Part shown: piece by piece, positions 34,546 to 47,549 of the stretch
Layout of the letters: each line of letters starts with the position of its first letter
Numbering within the stretch: the stretch's first letter is position 1
Assembly: GCF_000016665.1 (NCBI RefSeq)
Contig: NC_009523.1
Span: 372,001 to 436,000 of the forward strand
Direction of reading: 5' to 3'
Source: Roseiflexus sp. RS-1
Lineage (GTDB): Bacteria > Chloroflexota > Chloroflexia > Chloroflexales > Roseiflexaceae
Length of the DNA stretch: 64,000 bases
Notes under the pieces: model-generated
What the model was told of the DNA's origin: nothing
Seen by the model: the letters and a program-made list of their open reading frames with translations, nothing else
Databases searched by the model: none
Translations under genes and position numbers: made by a program

Positions 34546-35693
34546 ACTTTGATCTGACTCCTGAACATCAGCGTATTCGCGCAGAAGTACGACGCTTCGC
34601 CGAGCAGGAGATTGCTCCACGCGCCCGTCACGTCGATGAGACGGGAGAGTTCCCGGCAGCAACCCTGCGAAAAATGGCGGAACTGGGTCTGATGGGTTTG
34701 CCGTTCCCTGAAGAGTATGGGGGCGCCGGCGCCGACAGTATTTCGACGGCGATTGCAATCGAAGAGGTTGCCCGCGCCTGCGGCTCTACAGCGCTGATTT
34801 ACTCCGCGCATCTTGGGCTGGGGTGTGCGCCGATTGCCATGTTCGGCACCGAGGAACAGAAACGACGCTTTTTGCGACCGGCCGCCGAGGGACGGCATTT
34901 AGGCGCATTTGCGCTAACAGAACCGCACGCCGGTTCTGATGCTGGCGCCACCCGCACAACCGCGCGGCTCGAAAACGGAGAGTGGGTGATCAACGGCGCG
35001 AAGATGTGGATTACAAGCGCCTCGGTTGCCGGGCATCTGATTGTCACGGCGGTGACCGATCCGGGGGAGCGCCACTCGATCAGCGCTATTATTGTGCCCG
35101 CCGGAACGCCGGGGTTGAGTTTTGGCAAACCGGAAGCCAAGATGGGGTTGCGTGGCTCAATCACGAATGCGGTGACCTTCGAGGACGTGCGGGTGCCTGA
35201 AGAGAATCTGCTGGGACGACGCGGGCGCGGTTTGCAGCAGTTCCTGGCTGTGCTCGACGGTGGGCGCATTGGGATCGGAGCGATGGCAATCGGGCTGGCG
35301 CAGGCGGCGTTCGAGATTGCATCCGCCTATGCGCGTGAACGTACTGCCTTTGGCAAACTCATCGGCGCTTACGAGTCGGTCTCGAACATGATCGCCGACA
35401 TGGCGGTGGGGCTGGAAGCGGCGCGATTGCTGGTGTATCAGGCGGCGTGGTTGAAAGACCAGGGACGCCAGTACAGCCGTGAGGCGGCGATTGCCAAACT
35501 GTACGCCTCGGAGGTTGGCGAGAAAATCTGCCGCGACGCTATTCAGGTGCTCGGCGGGTACGGCTACAGCAGCGAATATCCGCTCGAACGCATCTACCGC
35601 GATCAGCGCCTGCTTACCATCGGCGAAGGAACGTCGGAAATCCTGCGTGTGGTGATCGCCCGCCAGATTCTGGGAGAGTTCGTTGGACGGTGA
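34542..35693 (+). CDS. Acyl-CoA dehydrogenase
   Basis: The product has 383 residues and is an FAD-dependent alpha,beta-dehydrogenase of acyl-CoA thioesters. Family motifs are GAFALTEPHAGSDAGATRTT, the helix AYARERTAFGKLIGAYESVS, and YGYSSEYPLERIYRDQRLLT with GEGTSEILRVVIARQIL, which contains the catalytic Glu position of short-chain/butyryl-type enzymes. It is the last gene of a tight three-gene overlap run with the kinase and UDG, although their functions seem unrelated. Confidence 0.95.
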   Translation: MNFDLTPEHQRIRAEVRRFAEQEIAPRARHVDETGEFPAATLRKMAELGLMGLPFPEEYGGAGADSISTAIAIEEVARACGSTALIYSAHLGLGCAPIAMFGTEEQKRRFLRPAAEGRHLGAFALTEPHAGSDAGATRTTARLENGEWVINGAKMWITSASVAGHLIVTAVTDPGERHSISAIIVPAGTPGLSFGKPEAKMGLRGSITNAVTFEDVRVPEENLLGRRGRGLQQFLAVLDGGRIGIGAMAIGLAQAAFEIASAYARERTAFGKLIGAYESVSNMIADMAVGLEAARLLVYQAAWLKDQGRQYSREAAIAKLYASEVGEKICRDAIQVLGGYGYSSEYPLERIYRDQRLLTIGEGTSEILRVVIARQILGEFVGR

Positions 35694-35986
35694 TATAGAG
35701 TGGAAAGTTGGGAGGTGGAAGGTTGGATAGGGGTTCTCAAAGTTCTCATCTTTTACTCCTGTGAGGGCGAACGCCAATGCGGGCTGCACGGCAATCACCC
35801 GTTGCGCATCAGGAAGGTGCCAATAGTCCATGCGCGGGCTAGACCGAATAATGCTTGATCCCGTTGCAAAACGTACCGCCGAGACGCCGGGTGCGCAGAG
35901 ATTGCGATCGATCGCCTCTGAGTCCGCTGCGTCTCGGCGGTGACATGACGGTTTTGCAGGAGACTCATTCTTAAGCCTCACTATCC
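35694..35986. repeat. Spacer with a composite inverted repeat
   Basis: GCAAAAC (35866-35872) and CCGCCGAGACG (35876-35886) have complements CGTCTCGGCGG (35930-35940) and GTTTTGC (35951-35957). They form a two-part stem of about 92 bases overall between convergent genes. It could act as a transcription barrier or be a small repeat. No gene is seen in the spacer. Confidence 0.6.
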
Positions 35987-39474
<3,488 letters not shown>

Positions 39475-39486
39475 GGCGCCACCACA

Positions 39487-41370
39487 TTACGACGTGCGCA
39501 ACCGGATGACAAACAGGGTCAATCCCTGCTGCGACGCCGATCGACCGTTCATTTCGAGCGGAACGGCAGGTGTAGCGCTCCAACCGATCAGATACACACC
39601 CTGCGCATCCAGCGGTGATCCGATAGACGGACGCATAAGGTTATTGTTGAAGAGTTGGAACAGGATCTGACGTCGATTGAACATCCGATCGTCACTGATG
39701 GTCACGCCAAAAGGGAAACTGCCACGCGACCCGCTGAAATCGAACCGGGCGCTGGCGCCTGGCATCAGATCGCCAAGTTCCTGAAACATGCCCTGGTGGA
39801 CGACAATCGCCTCTTCAATCGCAACCCGCCCGACATTGCGCACCTCACCCGCGAGATCGCTGTCATCAAGGCGAATAGCGCTCTCGACCTGAACCGGCAT
39901 CTCAACTGTCGTCTCGGCAATCAGCGTCCGAATTGAGGCGACATCGACCAGCAGGTCTGGAACTTCGACGCTGGCATCATCGGCAGTTGCAATCAGCGGG
40001 CGGGCGGTGAAGTCGTCGAAACTGCGCGTTTCGCTCAACAAACTGCCGGCTGGCGCGCGCAGGGCGTAACTGCTGCGTAACGGCGAGAATAACGCCAGAT
40101 GCGCCGTGGCGATGCCGCGGGTCTCGCGTTCTGTTCCCTGAATGATGGACACCTGATAGAGTTGCGCCTGCCCGCCACGAAGCACAAATCCGACCACAAA
40201 CACCCCACCGGCAAACAGGGCTACGATGAGCGGGATCGTCCACCATGCCCATTCGAGGCGTCCGATCCGGCGGAGCGCCAGGTAATTCACCGGACCCACC
40301 ATCAGGATGTACGCCAGCAGAAATGCCGCCAGCGCTGACGCTGGCGGCAACTCCGCAGACCGGATCTGCAACACGTTCTGCATCAGACTGATCTGATTCA
40401 ACCGTCCCTCGAACGCTGGAACGAAGAGCGGAATCGGTTGCAACACGCGCGACCAGAGTTGTGGCTCTGACGCCCAACCCCGCAGCAGCGCCAGATCGAA
40501 TGTACTGAAGATAACTACGCCGTTACCAGCGTGTCTGCGGTAGATCAGCGAACGATCTGCTGGCAGCGCTTCCGCGCCGGGACGTGGCAAGACCGTGAGC
40601 AGCGGACCGGTCGATGGCTGCGGTTCACTCCCGCCAAACTGCTCAAGCGGCGATAGATCGCCCTGGTTGAGCGTGCGGGTGACCTCAACTGGCAGCAGGT
40701 CGGCAAGACCGGCTGCGGCGCGCTCGCCATTGATCCCGCCACCCACCACGAGTTGCCCGCCAAGATAGACCCAATCGCGGAGTGCGGTTCGCTGATCCGC
40801 CGAAAGAGCGGCAGTATCAACATCATGGATAAAGATAGCGTTGACGCCGCGCAACACGAGCGCGTGCAGAGGAAGGTCTTCCGGCGAGATATGGCGCACC
40901 GTCACTCCACTCACGCCGCTGATCGGCATTGCACTGAGACTCGTCAGCAGCGCCGGATCGGAGCCGACGATAAGGATCAGGAACCGATCAGGTTCAACGG
41001 CTTCGACCCCGACGCTCTGCTCGAACAGCACAGTCCCATTTTCGATCAGACGCAGCGTGCCATTGCGCGCGAATCCAGTGGCAAACGCCTCCAGCATCAC
41101 GCGCTTCCGCGAACCGCGCGGCAGATCGATAGTGCGGCGGAACACCGGTTGGTTTTGCCATCCCGGAAAACTCCACTCCAGCACACCCTGAATATCGCGC
41201 CCATCGTTTGCAACGTCAACCGTAATCGGAAACCATTCACCCAATCGATACGCACCGGCATAACCGGGGCGCAACGTCATGGTCAGTCCCGACGCCTGTT
41301 CCTGCGCCGCAACCGGCATGACCGACAATACGCACAGCAAGGCAATCAGGACAGCACGCAGATATAGCAT
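39487..41370 (-). CDS. Exported multidomain membrane protein of unknown function
   Basis: The product has 627 residues, beginning at the ATG at 41370 with a GAAGGAAG site. It has a signal peptide (LYLRAVLIALLCVLSVMPVAAQ), a beta-sandwich region, a glutamine-amidotransferase-like fold (VNAIFIHDVDTAALSADQRT … LRDWVYLGGQLVVGGG, residues 160-230), two transmembrane helices around residues 395-460, and a cytoplasmic or periplasmic tail. Such proteins accompany membrane-complex genes in Chloroflexi. The gene lies 20 bases after the PH-domain protein gene, so they are likely co-transcribed. Confidence 0.75.
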   Translation of the reverse strand: MLYLRAVLIALLCVLSVMPVAAQEQASGLTMTLRPGYAGAYRLGEWFPITVDVANDGRDIQGVLEWSFPGWQNQPVFRRTIDLPRGSRKRVMLEAFATGFARNGTLRLIENGTVLFEQSVGVEAVEPDRFLILIVGSDPALLTSLSAMPISGVSGVTVRHISPEDLPLHALVLRGVNAIFIHDVDTAALSADQRTALRDWVYLGGQLVVGGGINGERAAAGLADLLPVEVTRTLNQGDLSPLEQFGGSEPQPSTGPLLTVLPRPGAEALPADRSLIYRRHAGNGVVIFSTFDLALLRGWASEPQLWSRVLQPIPLFVPAFEGRLNQISLMQNVLQIRSAELPPASALAAFLLAYILMVGPVNYLALRRIGRLEWAWWTIPLIVALFAGGVFVVGFVLRGGQAQLYQVSIIQGTERETRGIATAHLALFSPLRSSYALRAPAGSLLSETRSFDDFTARPLIATADDASVEVPDLLVDVASIRTLIAETTVEMPVQVESAIRLDDSDLAGEVRNVGRVAIEEAIVVHQGMFQELGDLMPGASARFDFSGSRGSFPFGVTISDDRMFNRRQILFQLFNNNLMRPSIGSPLDAQGVYLIGWSATPAVPLEMNGRSASQQGLTLFVIRLRTS

Positions 41371-41389
41371 GATCTTCCTTCTTGGAGGA

Positions 41390-43051
41390 TTACGAAGGTT
41401 GTTCGCTATTGCGACGGCGCATCCGTTCGTGCAACGCGCGGATCGCTGCACGGCGGCGCGCATTGCGCGCCACGCGACGCAGATGAGCATCGATCTGTGT
41501 CGCCACAGCGCCGTTAAGCGTGTCGACAGTCGTTTCGTTTGCCGATCGATTGTTGAGCGAGCGCCCGATCAGTTCTTCAACCGCCTTCTCGAAACTCTCG
41601 CGATCCATTTTTTCGCCATGCTCGCGCTGAACCTGATCGTACTGCTTCAGCAGCGCGAGCGCATCCTGCAACTGACGCTCCTTCTCGTGCTTGCGGAAAT
41701 CGGTCAGGTAGTCGTTGATGGTTGCCTGGACGCCACGCGGATCGGGCACATGGTCGAAGGTGAACTTTCCGCCAGCAGCGCCGCCCGTCTCGATCACAAC
41801 CGTGCCCAACCCCAGGAGGCGCTCGACGAAACTGACATCGAACGAGATATTTTGAATAGCGGAAAGTTGTGCGCGACGGGTGTTTTCAGGTCCTAGCGGA
41901 CGACGATCAATATCGATGATGTCGGTGCGGGTCAGGATGTAGGTGTCGTTGATCAGCGACTCGCGGATCCACCACCCCCACACGCCAAACACCAGCAGGG
42001 CGAGCAGGACGACCAGGCTGACAGCTACGCCGTCGAGCAACCTGAACTGAACCAGAACAGCCGCCACGAACATCGTCAGGGCAAATCCGGTCAATGGGCG
42101 AAACAGTTGCAACAGGACATACACCCACGACGGACGCCAGATGATGCGATCATCACGGATTTCGGGGTTAGGCGGGTAAAGCGCCGGGATGGGGAATCGT
42201 TGCGTGCGGGCTTGCAACGCAGGCGCAGACTGCGGCGGTATCTTGTTGCCGTACACCTGATCTTCGATCAGCGCGCGCAGCAGATCGGGTTGCTGACGAC
42301 GGCGCAGGTTGCGCACCTGATCCATGATCGCCTTTTCGATCTCGCGCGGCTTTGCTGCGAAGTCGAATTCGAGCGTGCGCGGGCTGAACGACCGGATGAT
42401 GATTTTGCCGTACCCGAACAGCGTCGCCTGATAAGTGTCTGCACGCACATTGACCTGCTGAATGTCATCGATCAGGATTTGCTGCCGCACATGGCGGATG
42501 AACATGGTCTCTTCGTCATAGATGACGCGCTTGTTGGTGACAATCAGCACATCATTGCGCCAGTCGTTGTAGAGATAGGCCACTGCCAGCAGCATGAACG
42601 TCGTAATCAGTCCCAGCACGATGTTGATCGCATCGCCAGCGCGTGCATACACCGGATCGATGACGATCAGTTCACCGCCGATTGACCGGAACCAGATCGC
42701 CAGCCCGAGCGCAAGGATTGCCAGCAGGTAGAGAACGTCCGGGTTACGCCAGGGTGTATCCTTGCGGCGATCCTTCTTTGCCTCGCCACGCGCCCAAAGC
42801 GCTACAAGGACGATGGTCAGCGTCAGAAGCGCAACGTTGATCGGATCGGTCAACGGGCGCGAAACGCCCTCACGCATGATCAGCAACGTTCCGCCAGCCG
42901 CGCGAAACAGGGCTACCGCCGCAGTGATAAAGCCGATGACCAGAAAAACCAGACTGGATTGCAACAGTTCGATCCAGTGGCGCTTGCCGACCAGGATAAC
43001 CTGCTCGTCGCTATCAAGTTCCAGCGGGATCGGAAGTTTCGGCTCGGTCAT
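41390..43051 (-). CDS. Membrane protein with two bacterial PH (bPH2) domains
   Basis: The product has 553 residues. It has hydrophobic helices near 30-60, 75-95, 115-130 and 155-175. A bPH2-type domain follows (NDVLIVTNKRVIYDEETMFI with QQILIDDIQQVNVRADTYQA). Another helix pair (residues 330-370) precedes a second such domain (ESLINDTYILTRTDIIDIDR … GLGTVVIETGG). The tail is a charged helix. The start is at 43051, so it overlaps the cmk 3' end by 38 bases. The function is unknown. Confidence 0.8.
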   Translation of the reverse strand: MTEPKLPIPLELDSDEQVILVGKRHWIELLQSSLVFLVIGFITAAVALFRAAGGTLLIMREGVSRPLTDPINVALLTLTIVLVALWARGEAKKDRRKDTPWRNPDVLYLLAILALGLAIWFRSIGGELIVIDPVYARAGDAINIVLGLITTFMLLAVAYLYNDWRNDVLIVTNKRVIYDEETMFIRHVRQQILIDDIQQVNVRADTYQATLFGYGKIIIRSFSPRTLEFDFAAKPREIEKAIMDQVRNLRRRQQPDLLRALIEDQVYGNKIPPQSAPALQARTQRFPIPALYPPNPEIRDDRIIWRPSWVYVLLQLFRPLTGFALTMFVAAVLVQFRLLDGVAVSLVVLLALLVFGVWGWWIRESLINDTYILTRTDIIDIDRRPLGPENTRRAQLSAIQNISFDVSFVERLLGLGTVVIETGGAAGGKFTFDHVPDPRGVQATINDYLTDFRKHEKERQLQDALALLKQYDQVQREHGEKMDRESFEKAVEELIGRSLNNRSANETTVDTLNGAVATQIDAHLRRVARNARRRAAIRALHERMRRRNSEQPS

Positions 43052-43748
43052 AGGCGCGCGTATCCTGCGAGTCGTCCGGGTCGCAATCGATGCGGGAGAC
43101 GACCAGATCAACCACCTGATCCGGTGACAGCCCATCACTGACAATAATACACGCATCGGTCGCTGGCGCGCTCACGTGACGGTCCAGGCTATCACGACGG
43201 ATGATCTCGTTGCGGATGTGCTGAAGATCGGCGCTGCCGCCGCGCTGCCGGATCTCATTGGTGCGCCGTCGGGCGCGTTCATCGACCGATGCGTCCAGAT
43301 AGATCTTGAGCGGTGCATCGGGCATCACAATACTGCCGATATCGCGCCCGACCATCACTACGCGCCCGCGCTGACCAATGGCGCGCTGCCGGTCGCGCAG
43401 GATGGCGCGCACCGCCGGGTGTCGCGCCGTGATCGAAACGATACGCTCAACTTCGGGATGCCGCAATTCCCAGGTGACGTCGACACCGTTGACCAGCACC
43501 GTATACAGTCGTCCATCGGTCGCATCACCGGGTGGATGCACTTGAATATCGAGACGCCGCACCAGCGCTGCAACTGCTTCGTCGTCCTCGGGATTGATTG
43601 AATGGCGCAAAACCGCCCATGCCAGCGCGCGATACATCACCCCGGTGTCGAAGAAGAGATACCCCAGGCGCCTGGCGAGCAACTCGCCAAGCGTACTCTT
43701 CCCGGCGCCAGCAGGACCATCAATCGTGATAATCGACGGAGCAGACAT
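43014..43748 (-). CDS. cmk: Cytidylate kinase
   Basis: The product has 244 residues. The P-loop is DGPAGAGKSTLGELLARRLG, then FFDTGVMYRALAWAVL; the CMP site is VVMVGRDIGSIVMPDA and the lid is YLDASVDERARRRTNEI. It phosphorylates CMP/dCMP. The last 25 residues (CDPDDSQDTRAYDRAETSD) exceed the usual length and overlap the start of the next gene. It is transcribed divergently from the thioredoxin-like gene. Confidence 0.95.
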   Translation of the reverse strand: MSAPSIITIDGPAGAGKSTLGELLARRLGYLFFDTGVMYRALAWAVLRHSINPEDDEAVAALVRRLDIQVHPPGDATDGRLYTVLVNGVDVTWELRHPEVERIVSITARHPAVRAILRDRQRAIGQRGRVVMVGRDIGSIVMPDAPLKIYLDASVDERARRRTNEIRQRGGSADLQHIRNEIIRRDSLDRHVSAPATDACIIVSDGLSPDQVVDLVVSRIDCDPDDSQDTRAYDRAETSDPAGT

Positions 43749-43779
43749 GCAAAAAAGAGCGTATCATGGCTATACCGTA

Positions 43780-43792
43780 TGGTATTGTAGCA
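43780..43792. promoter_or_regulatory. Overlapping divergent promoters for cmk and the TlpA-like gene
   Basis: The minus strand reads TGCTACAAT (complement of 43784-43792), an extended -10 for cmk about 35 bases before its ATG. The plus strand reads TGGTATTGT (43780-43788), a weaker extended -10 toward the thioredoxin-like gene. The two boxes overlap, so polymerase cannot use both at once. Confidence 0.5.
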
Positions 43793-43843
43793 CGCGACGC
43801 TCACGATATGCAAGCAATGTCGGAAGGAATACGGAGCCTTTTG

Positions 43844-44413
43844 ATGATGTTCTCTCGACGTGTATGGGATCTGCTGCTGATTGCAACATTGCTGACCGGC
43901 GGCGCATTCATCTGGGCGACGCGCATCGCTCCAGTCGCTCCTGCAACGGCGCAGGCGCCAGAACCGGCGGCGACGCAACCTGCGCCGCTCGTCGGGCATC
44001 CCGCACCCGGATTTACCCTGAGCGCTATCGATGGATCGCAGGTTGCACTCGACGATCTGCGTGGTCAGGTGGTGCTCATTAATCTCTGGGCGACGTGGTG
44101 CCCGCCATGTCGCGCCGAAATGCCCGCGATTCAGCAGGCTTACGAACGCTTCCGCGATCAGGGTTTTGTTGTGCTGGCGGTGAATCAACAGGAAGACGCA
44201 ACGAAAGTCGTGGCGTATATGAACGATCAACGTCTGACATTTCCAGCGCTGCTCGATAGCGACGCGCGGGTTGGCGCTGCGTATCAGGCGCGTGTGCTGC
44301 CTTCCAGTTTCTTCATTGATCGCAGGGGGATTGTTCGCGCTGTGTATCGCGGACCAATGTCGCGTGGTATGATTGAGGGCACAATCGAGCAGTTGATTGC
44401 TGAGACACCGTAA
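43844..44413 (+). CDS. TlpA/ResA-like membrane-anchored thiol-disulfide oxidoreductase
   Basis: The product has 189 residues. An N-terminal membrane anchor (WDLLLIATLLTGGAFIWATR) is followed by an Ala/Pro linker and a thioredoxin domain with active site WATWCPPC and the cis-Pro loop VLPSSFFID. It acts outside the cytoplasm, probably reducing disulfides for cytochrome maturation or similar. The start at 43844 has an ACGGAG site 8 bases before; upstream ATGs at 43808 and 43817 are possible. Confidence 0.9.
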   Translation: MMFSRRVWDLLLIATLLTGGAFIWATRIAPVAPATAQAPEPAATQPAPLVGHPAPGFTLSAIDGSQVALDDLRGQVVLINLWATWCPPCRAEMPAIQQAYERFRDQGFVVLAVNQQEDATKVVAYMNDQRLTFPALLDSDARVGAAYQARVLPSSFFIDRRGIVRAVYRGPMSRGMIEGTIEQLIAETP

Positions 44414-44414
44414 C

Positions 44415-45155
44415 GTGTACCCGATTATTGAACTCGGACCGCTGAATCTTGGCAGTGGCGCACTGTTGCTGGTGATCGCCGTTTTCATCGGTCATACGCA
44501 GTTTGAACGAATAGCGCACAAACGTGGCGGCGATGAACTTGAGCAGCGTGCTCGTCGCTGTGCGCCATTTGCTCTGTTGGGCGCGGCTGTTGGCGCGCGT
44601 TTGTGGTATGGTCTGTTCAACTGGGATATGTACAGTCAATCACCCGGTCTATTTCTGGCGCTTCGTCTGGGTGATCTGGCGTGGCCCGGCGCATTGATCG
44701 GAGGTGCGCTCGCCGGGTATGCGTACCTGCGGTTGCGACGCCTGGACGCCGCAACTGCGCCGCTGGCGGATGCCGCTGCGCTGGCGCTCCCTCCGGCGCA
44801 GGCAGTCGCGGCGCTGGGCTTGCTGCTCAGTGGCGAAGCTCCTGGCGCCCCCACCGATGTGCCATGGGCGCTGCCATTGTTTGGCGTGCCGCGCCATCCT
44901 GTGCCGCTCTACTATCTTCTGGCGGCGCTGGTTACGTGGGGCGTGCTGGTATGGTTTGCGCCGCGCGTGACCCGACCCGGATCGCTAGCGATGATCTATC
45001 TTGCACTGCAGGGCAGCGCAATGCTGCTGCTGGAAGCGTTGCGTGTCGATTCGCTGGTGACCGTGGGCGGCATCCGCGCAGCGCAGATTGTCGGTCTGGC
45101 GATGCTGCTGATCGCTCTCTGGCAGAAACGAGCGCAGATGGGACGGGCGCTATGA
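44415..45155 (+). CDS. Lgt-like integral membrane protein (prolipoprotein diacylglyceryl transferase family)
   Basis: The product has 246 residues and begins at a GTG immediately after the TlpA-like stop. Similarity to Lgt is seen in VGARLWYGLFNWDMY, LRLGDLAWPGALIGGALAGY and PRHPVPLYYLLAAL. In Lgt the second motif carries an essential His (FHGGLIGG); here the position is Pro (AWPGALIGG). It may therefore not transfer diacylglycerol and could be a paralogue. It has seven or so membrane helices. The stop overlaps the next start (ATGA). Confidence 0.7.
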   Translation: MYPIIELGPLNLGSGALLLVIAVFIGHTQFERIAHKRGGDELEQRARRCAPFALLGAAVGARLWYGLFNWDMYSQSPGLFLALRLGDLAWPGALIGGALAGYAYLRLRRLDAATAPLADAAALALPPAQAVAALGLLLSGEAPGAPTDVPWALPLFGVPRHPVPLYYLLAALVTWGVLVWFAPRVTRPGSLAMIYLALQGSAMLLLEALRVDSLVTVGGIRAAQIVGLAMLLIALWQKRAQMGRAL

Positions 45156-45919
45156 ACATCTTAACCGTACAGGAGCGGGGACTGGCGCTGATCCGCGTCT
45201 ATGGCGATCTGAACGATTTTCTGCCGCCCGGTCGGCGCGAAACGTGGTTTGAACGTCCATGCAAAGGGCACGAGACGATCAAGAACCTGATCGAGACGTG
45301 TGGTGTGCCCCATCCTGAGATCGGCGCGCTGATCGTTGGCGGTCATCCGGTCAATTTCGACTACCCGGTGCAACCGGGCGACATGATCGAGGTCTTCCCG
45401 ATCACCATGGCGCCCGCCTCGTCAGTCACACTGCGTCCCCCGCTTGATGAACCACGCTTCGTACTCGATACGCACCTGGGGCGACTGGCGGCATACCTGC
45501 GGATGCTGGGCTACGATAGCCTGTACTGGAACGATGCGCACGACGCCGAACTGGCGCGTCTGGCGGGTGAGGAACGCCGGATCTTGCTCACACGCGACCG
45601 GGAATTGCTCAAACGAAGCATTGTTGTCTATGGCTCGTTTGTGCGCGAAGTTATTCCGGCGCGTCAGATTGTCGAAGTCATGCGGCGGTTCAACCTGACG
45701 CCGACGTCAACCGTTTTCCAGCGTTGTATGCGGTGCAACAGTCTGACGACAGCGGTCGAGAAAGCCGATATTGAGCATCTTCTCGAACCCAGGACGCGGT
45801 TGTACTTCGATACCTTTCGACGTTGCATTGCCTGTGGCAAGATCTACTGGCAGGGTTCGCATTACACCCGCATGGCGACGCTACTGGAGCACTCGGTCCG
45901 GTTGAAGGTTGAAGGTTGA
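45152..45919 (+). CDS. Mut7-C RNase domain protein with N-terminal ubiquitin-like domain
   Basis: The product has 255 residues. Residues 1-90 resemble the Mut7-C ubiquitin-like (ThiS/MoaD-type) domain (LIVGGHPVNFDYPVQPGDMI). Residues 100-250 are the Mut7-C PIN-like RNase: FVLDTHLGRLAAYLRMLGYD, ILLTRDRELLKR and the zinc ribbon CMRCNS … CIACGKIYWQGSH. The target RNA is unknown. It is translationally coupled to the Lgt-like gene. Confidence 0.9.
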   Translation: MNILTVQERGLALIRVYGDLNDFLPPGRRETWFERPCKGHETIKNLIETCGVPHPEIGALIVGGHPVNFDYPVQPGDMIEVFPITMAPASSVTLRPPLDEPRFVLDTHLGRLAAYLRMLGYDSLYWNDAHDAELARLAGEERRILLTRDRELLKRSIVVYGSFVREVIPARQIVEVMRRFNLTPTSTVFQRCMRCNSLTTAVEKADIEHLLEPRTRLYFDTFRRCIACGKIYWQGSHYTRMATLLEHSVRLKVEG

Positions 45920-46023
45920 GCGCGACTGCGATGGCTTTCCAACCGAACCATTGTGTGGCAGACGGAACGGCAGGGGCGCAACGGCGCTGCGCTCCTGCTT
46001 TACACGAAAGGAGGCAATGACCT

Positions 46024-46971
46024 GTGCGTATCGCAGTTGTTGGTGTCGGCGGGGTGGGCGGCTACTTTGGCGGGCGGTTAGCGCAGGCTGGCGCGGATGT
46101 GATCTTTATTGCGCGCGGCGACAATCTGGCTGCGCTGCGCGAACAAGGATTACGGATCGAGAGCATCATTGGCGACGCTCACGTCGCGCCTGTCCAGGCG
46201 ACCGACGATCCAGCGCAGGCGGGTCCTGTTGACATGGTGCTGGTCGCCACCAAAACCTGGCAACTCGATGAAGCGATCGATCTCATGCGTCCACTCATCG
46301 GACCGGAGACTGGCGTTGTCCCGCTGCTCAACGGCGTCGAGGCTTCTGATCGTCTGGCGGCGGCGCTGGGCGAATCGCACGCATTGAACGGCATCTGTTA
46401 CATTTTCGTCGCGCGCGTGGCGCCGGGTGTCGTGCGACACTCAGGGATCCATCCGCTGATCATCTTCGGCGAACGTGACAACCGTCGCACAGCGCGGGTC
46501 GAAGCACTGCGCGACTGGCTGGAACGCGCCGGTGTGCGGGTGACGATTCCGCCGGACATCGATGCAGAGGTCTGGCGCAAATTCGTCTTTGGAGCGACAA
46601 CCAGCGGATTGGGAGCGGTCACACGCGCGCCCATGGGACTACTGCGCGAACTTCCAGAGACGCGCCCACTGTTCATCCAGGGTATGCGCGAAATCGTTGC
46701 AGTCGCACAGGCGTGCGGCGTCGCTCTTGGCGAAGAAGCCGTCACCGCCGCCCTGGCGCAACTCGATGCGCTACCCTACGAAACGACCGCCTCCATGCAA
46801 CGCGACATCATGGCCGGTCGTCCATCAGAGTTGGAAGCACAGAACGGCGCTGTTGCGCGTCTGGGTGCAGCAGCTGGCGTTCCAACGCCGCTGCACGCAT
46901 TCATCTACGCCACCCTGCTGCCACAGGAACGGATGGCGCGCAACCGGCGCCTGAACGAACAATCGCAGTGA
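46024..46971 (+). CDS. panE: 2-dehydropantoate 2-reductase (ketopantoate reductase)
   Basis: The product has 315 residues and starts at a GTG with an AAAGGAGG site. The NADPH fold is RIAVVGVGGVGGYFGGRLA, then VDMVLVATKTWQ and the substrate region EVWRKFVFGATTSGLGAVTR with the catalytic Lys, followed by PSELEAQNGAVARLG. It supplies pantoate for coenzyme A. A perfect hairpin follows the stop. Confidence 0.92.
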   Translation: MRIAVVGVGGVGGYFGGRLAQAGADVIFIARGDNLAALREQGLRIESIIGDAHVAPVQATDDPAQAGPVDMVLVATKTWQLDEAIDLMRPLIGPETGVVPLLNGVEASDRLAAALGESHALNGICYIFVARVAPGVVRHSGIHPLIIFGERDNRRTARVEALRDWLERAGVRVTIPPDIDAEVWRKFVFGATTSGLGAVTRAPMGLLRELPETRPLFIQGMREIVAVAQACGVALGEEAVTAALAQLDALPYETTASMQRDIMAGRPSELEAQNGAVARLGAAAGVPTPLHAFIYATLLPQERMARNRRLNEQSQ

Positions 46972-46980
46972 AACAGAACA

Positions 46981-47009
46981 GGGTGGTCGCATACACAGTA
47001 CGACCACCC
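46981..47009. terminator. Hairpin between convergent panE and spoVS
   Basis: GGGTGGTCG (46981-46989) pairs perfectly with CGACCACCC (47001-47009) over an 11-base loop. It sits exactly in the 47-base gap between the two stop codons. The T-tracts are poor, but the position fits a bidirectional terminator. Confidence 0.65.
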
Positions 47010-47018
47010 TTCCGTGTC

Positions 47019-47360
47019 CTATCGTCGTTCAACCAGCAGGCGGATCGCTGTGCGCTCTTCATCATCGATGGCGACATCAATGAACGAAGGGGTGCAAACA
47101 ATGTCAATACCTTCTTCACTGAGATAACTGCGCGCAATTGCCACTGCTTTGATCGCCTGGTTGGTTGCGCCTGCGCCGATCGACTGCACCTCCGCCACAC
47201 CGCTATCGCGAATGACGCCGGCAATGGCGCCGGCGACCGCACTGGGACGCGAGCGTGTGGAAACCTTCAGAACCTCAGCGCTTTGCCGCTCGACCACGTC
47301 GGCGCCACTTGCGCCAACGGCGCGAGTGGCAGGTGTGGAGTGCGAAAGATTGCTTGCCAT
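47019..47360 (-). CDS. spoVS: Stage V sporulation protein S homologue
   Basis: The product has 113 residues. The SpoVS/Alba-like core is EVLKVSTRSRPSAVAGAIAG with SIGAGATNQAIKAVAIARSY and a SFIDVAIDDEERTAIRLLVE end. There is an N-terminal extension of about 25 Ser/Ala-rich residues. In Firmicutes it affects sporulation; here the organism is not expected to sporulate, so a nucleic-acid-binding role is more likely. It is encoded just downstream of rny in the same direction, a linkage seen in several phyla. AGGAGG precedes the ATG. Confidence 0.92.
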   Translation of the reverse strand: MASNLSHSTPATRAVGASGADVVERQSAEVLKVSTRSRPSAVAGAIAGVIRDSGVAEVQSIGAGATNQAIKAVAIARSYLSEEGIDIVCTPSFIDVAIDDEERTAIRLLVERR

Positions 47361-47549
47361 ACGTGCCTCCTCCGAACTGGGTTGGGCGCCGGCCGATGCG
47401 CCGGCTGGTAACTTGCGATGGAATGACCAGAATCGTCGCCATAACGGGGAAGGACCCCCGCATCGGCCACAGAGAGAGTGTGCGGCGCGGTCGGCGTCGA
47501 GGCCGTCCTGTGCCGTGAAGCGTTCCGTCGCTTCGGGTGCTGTTCCGAA

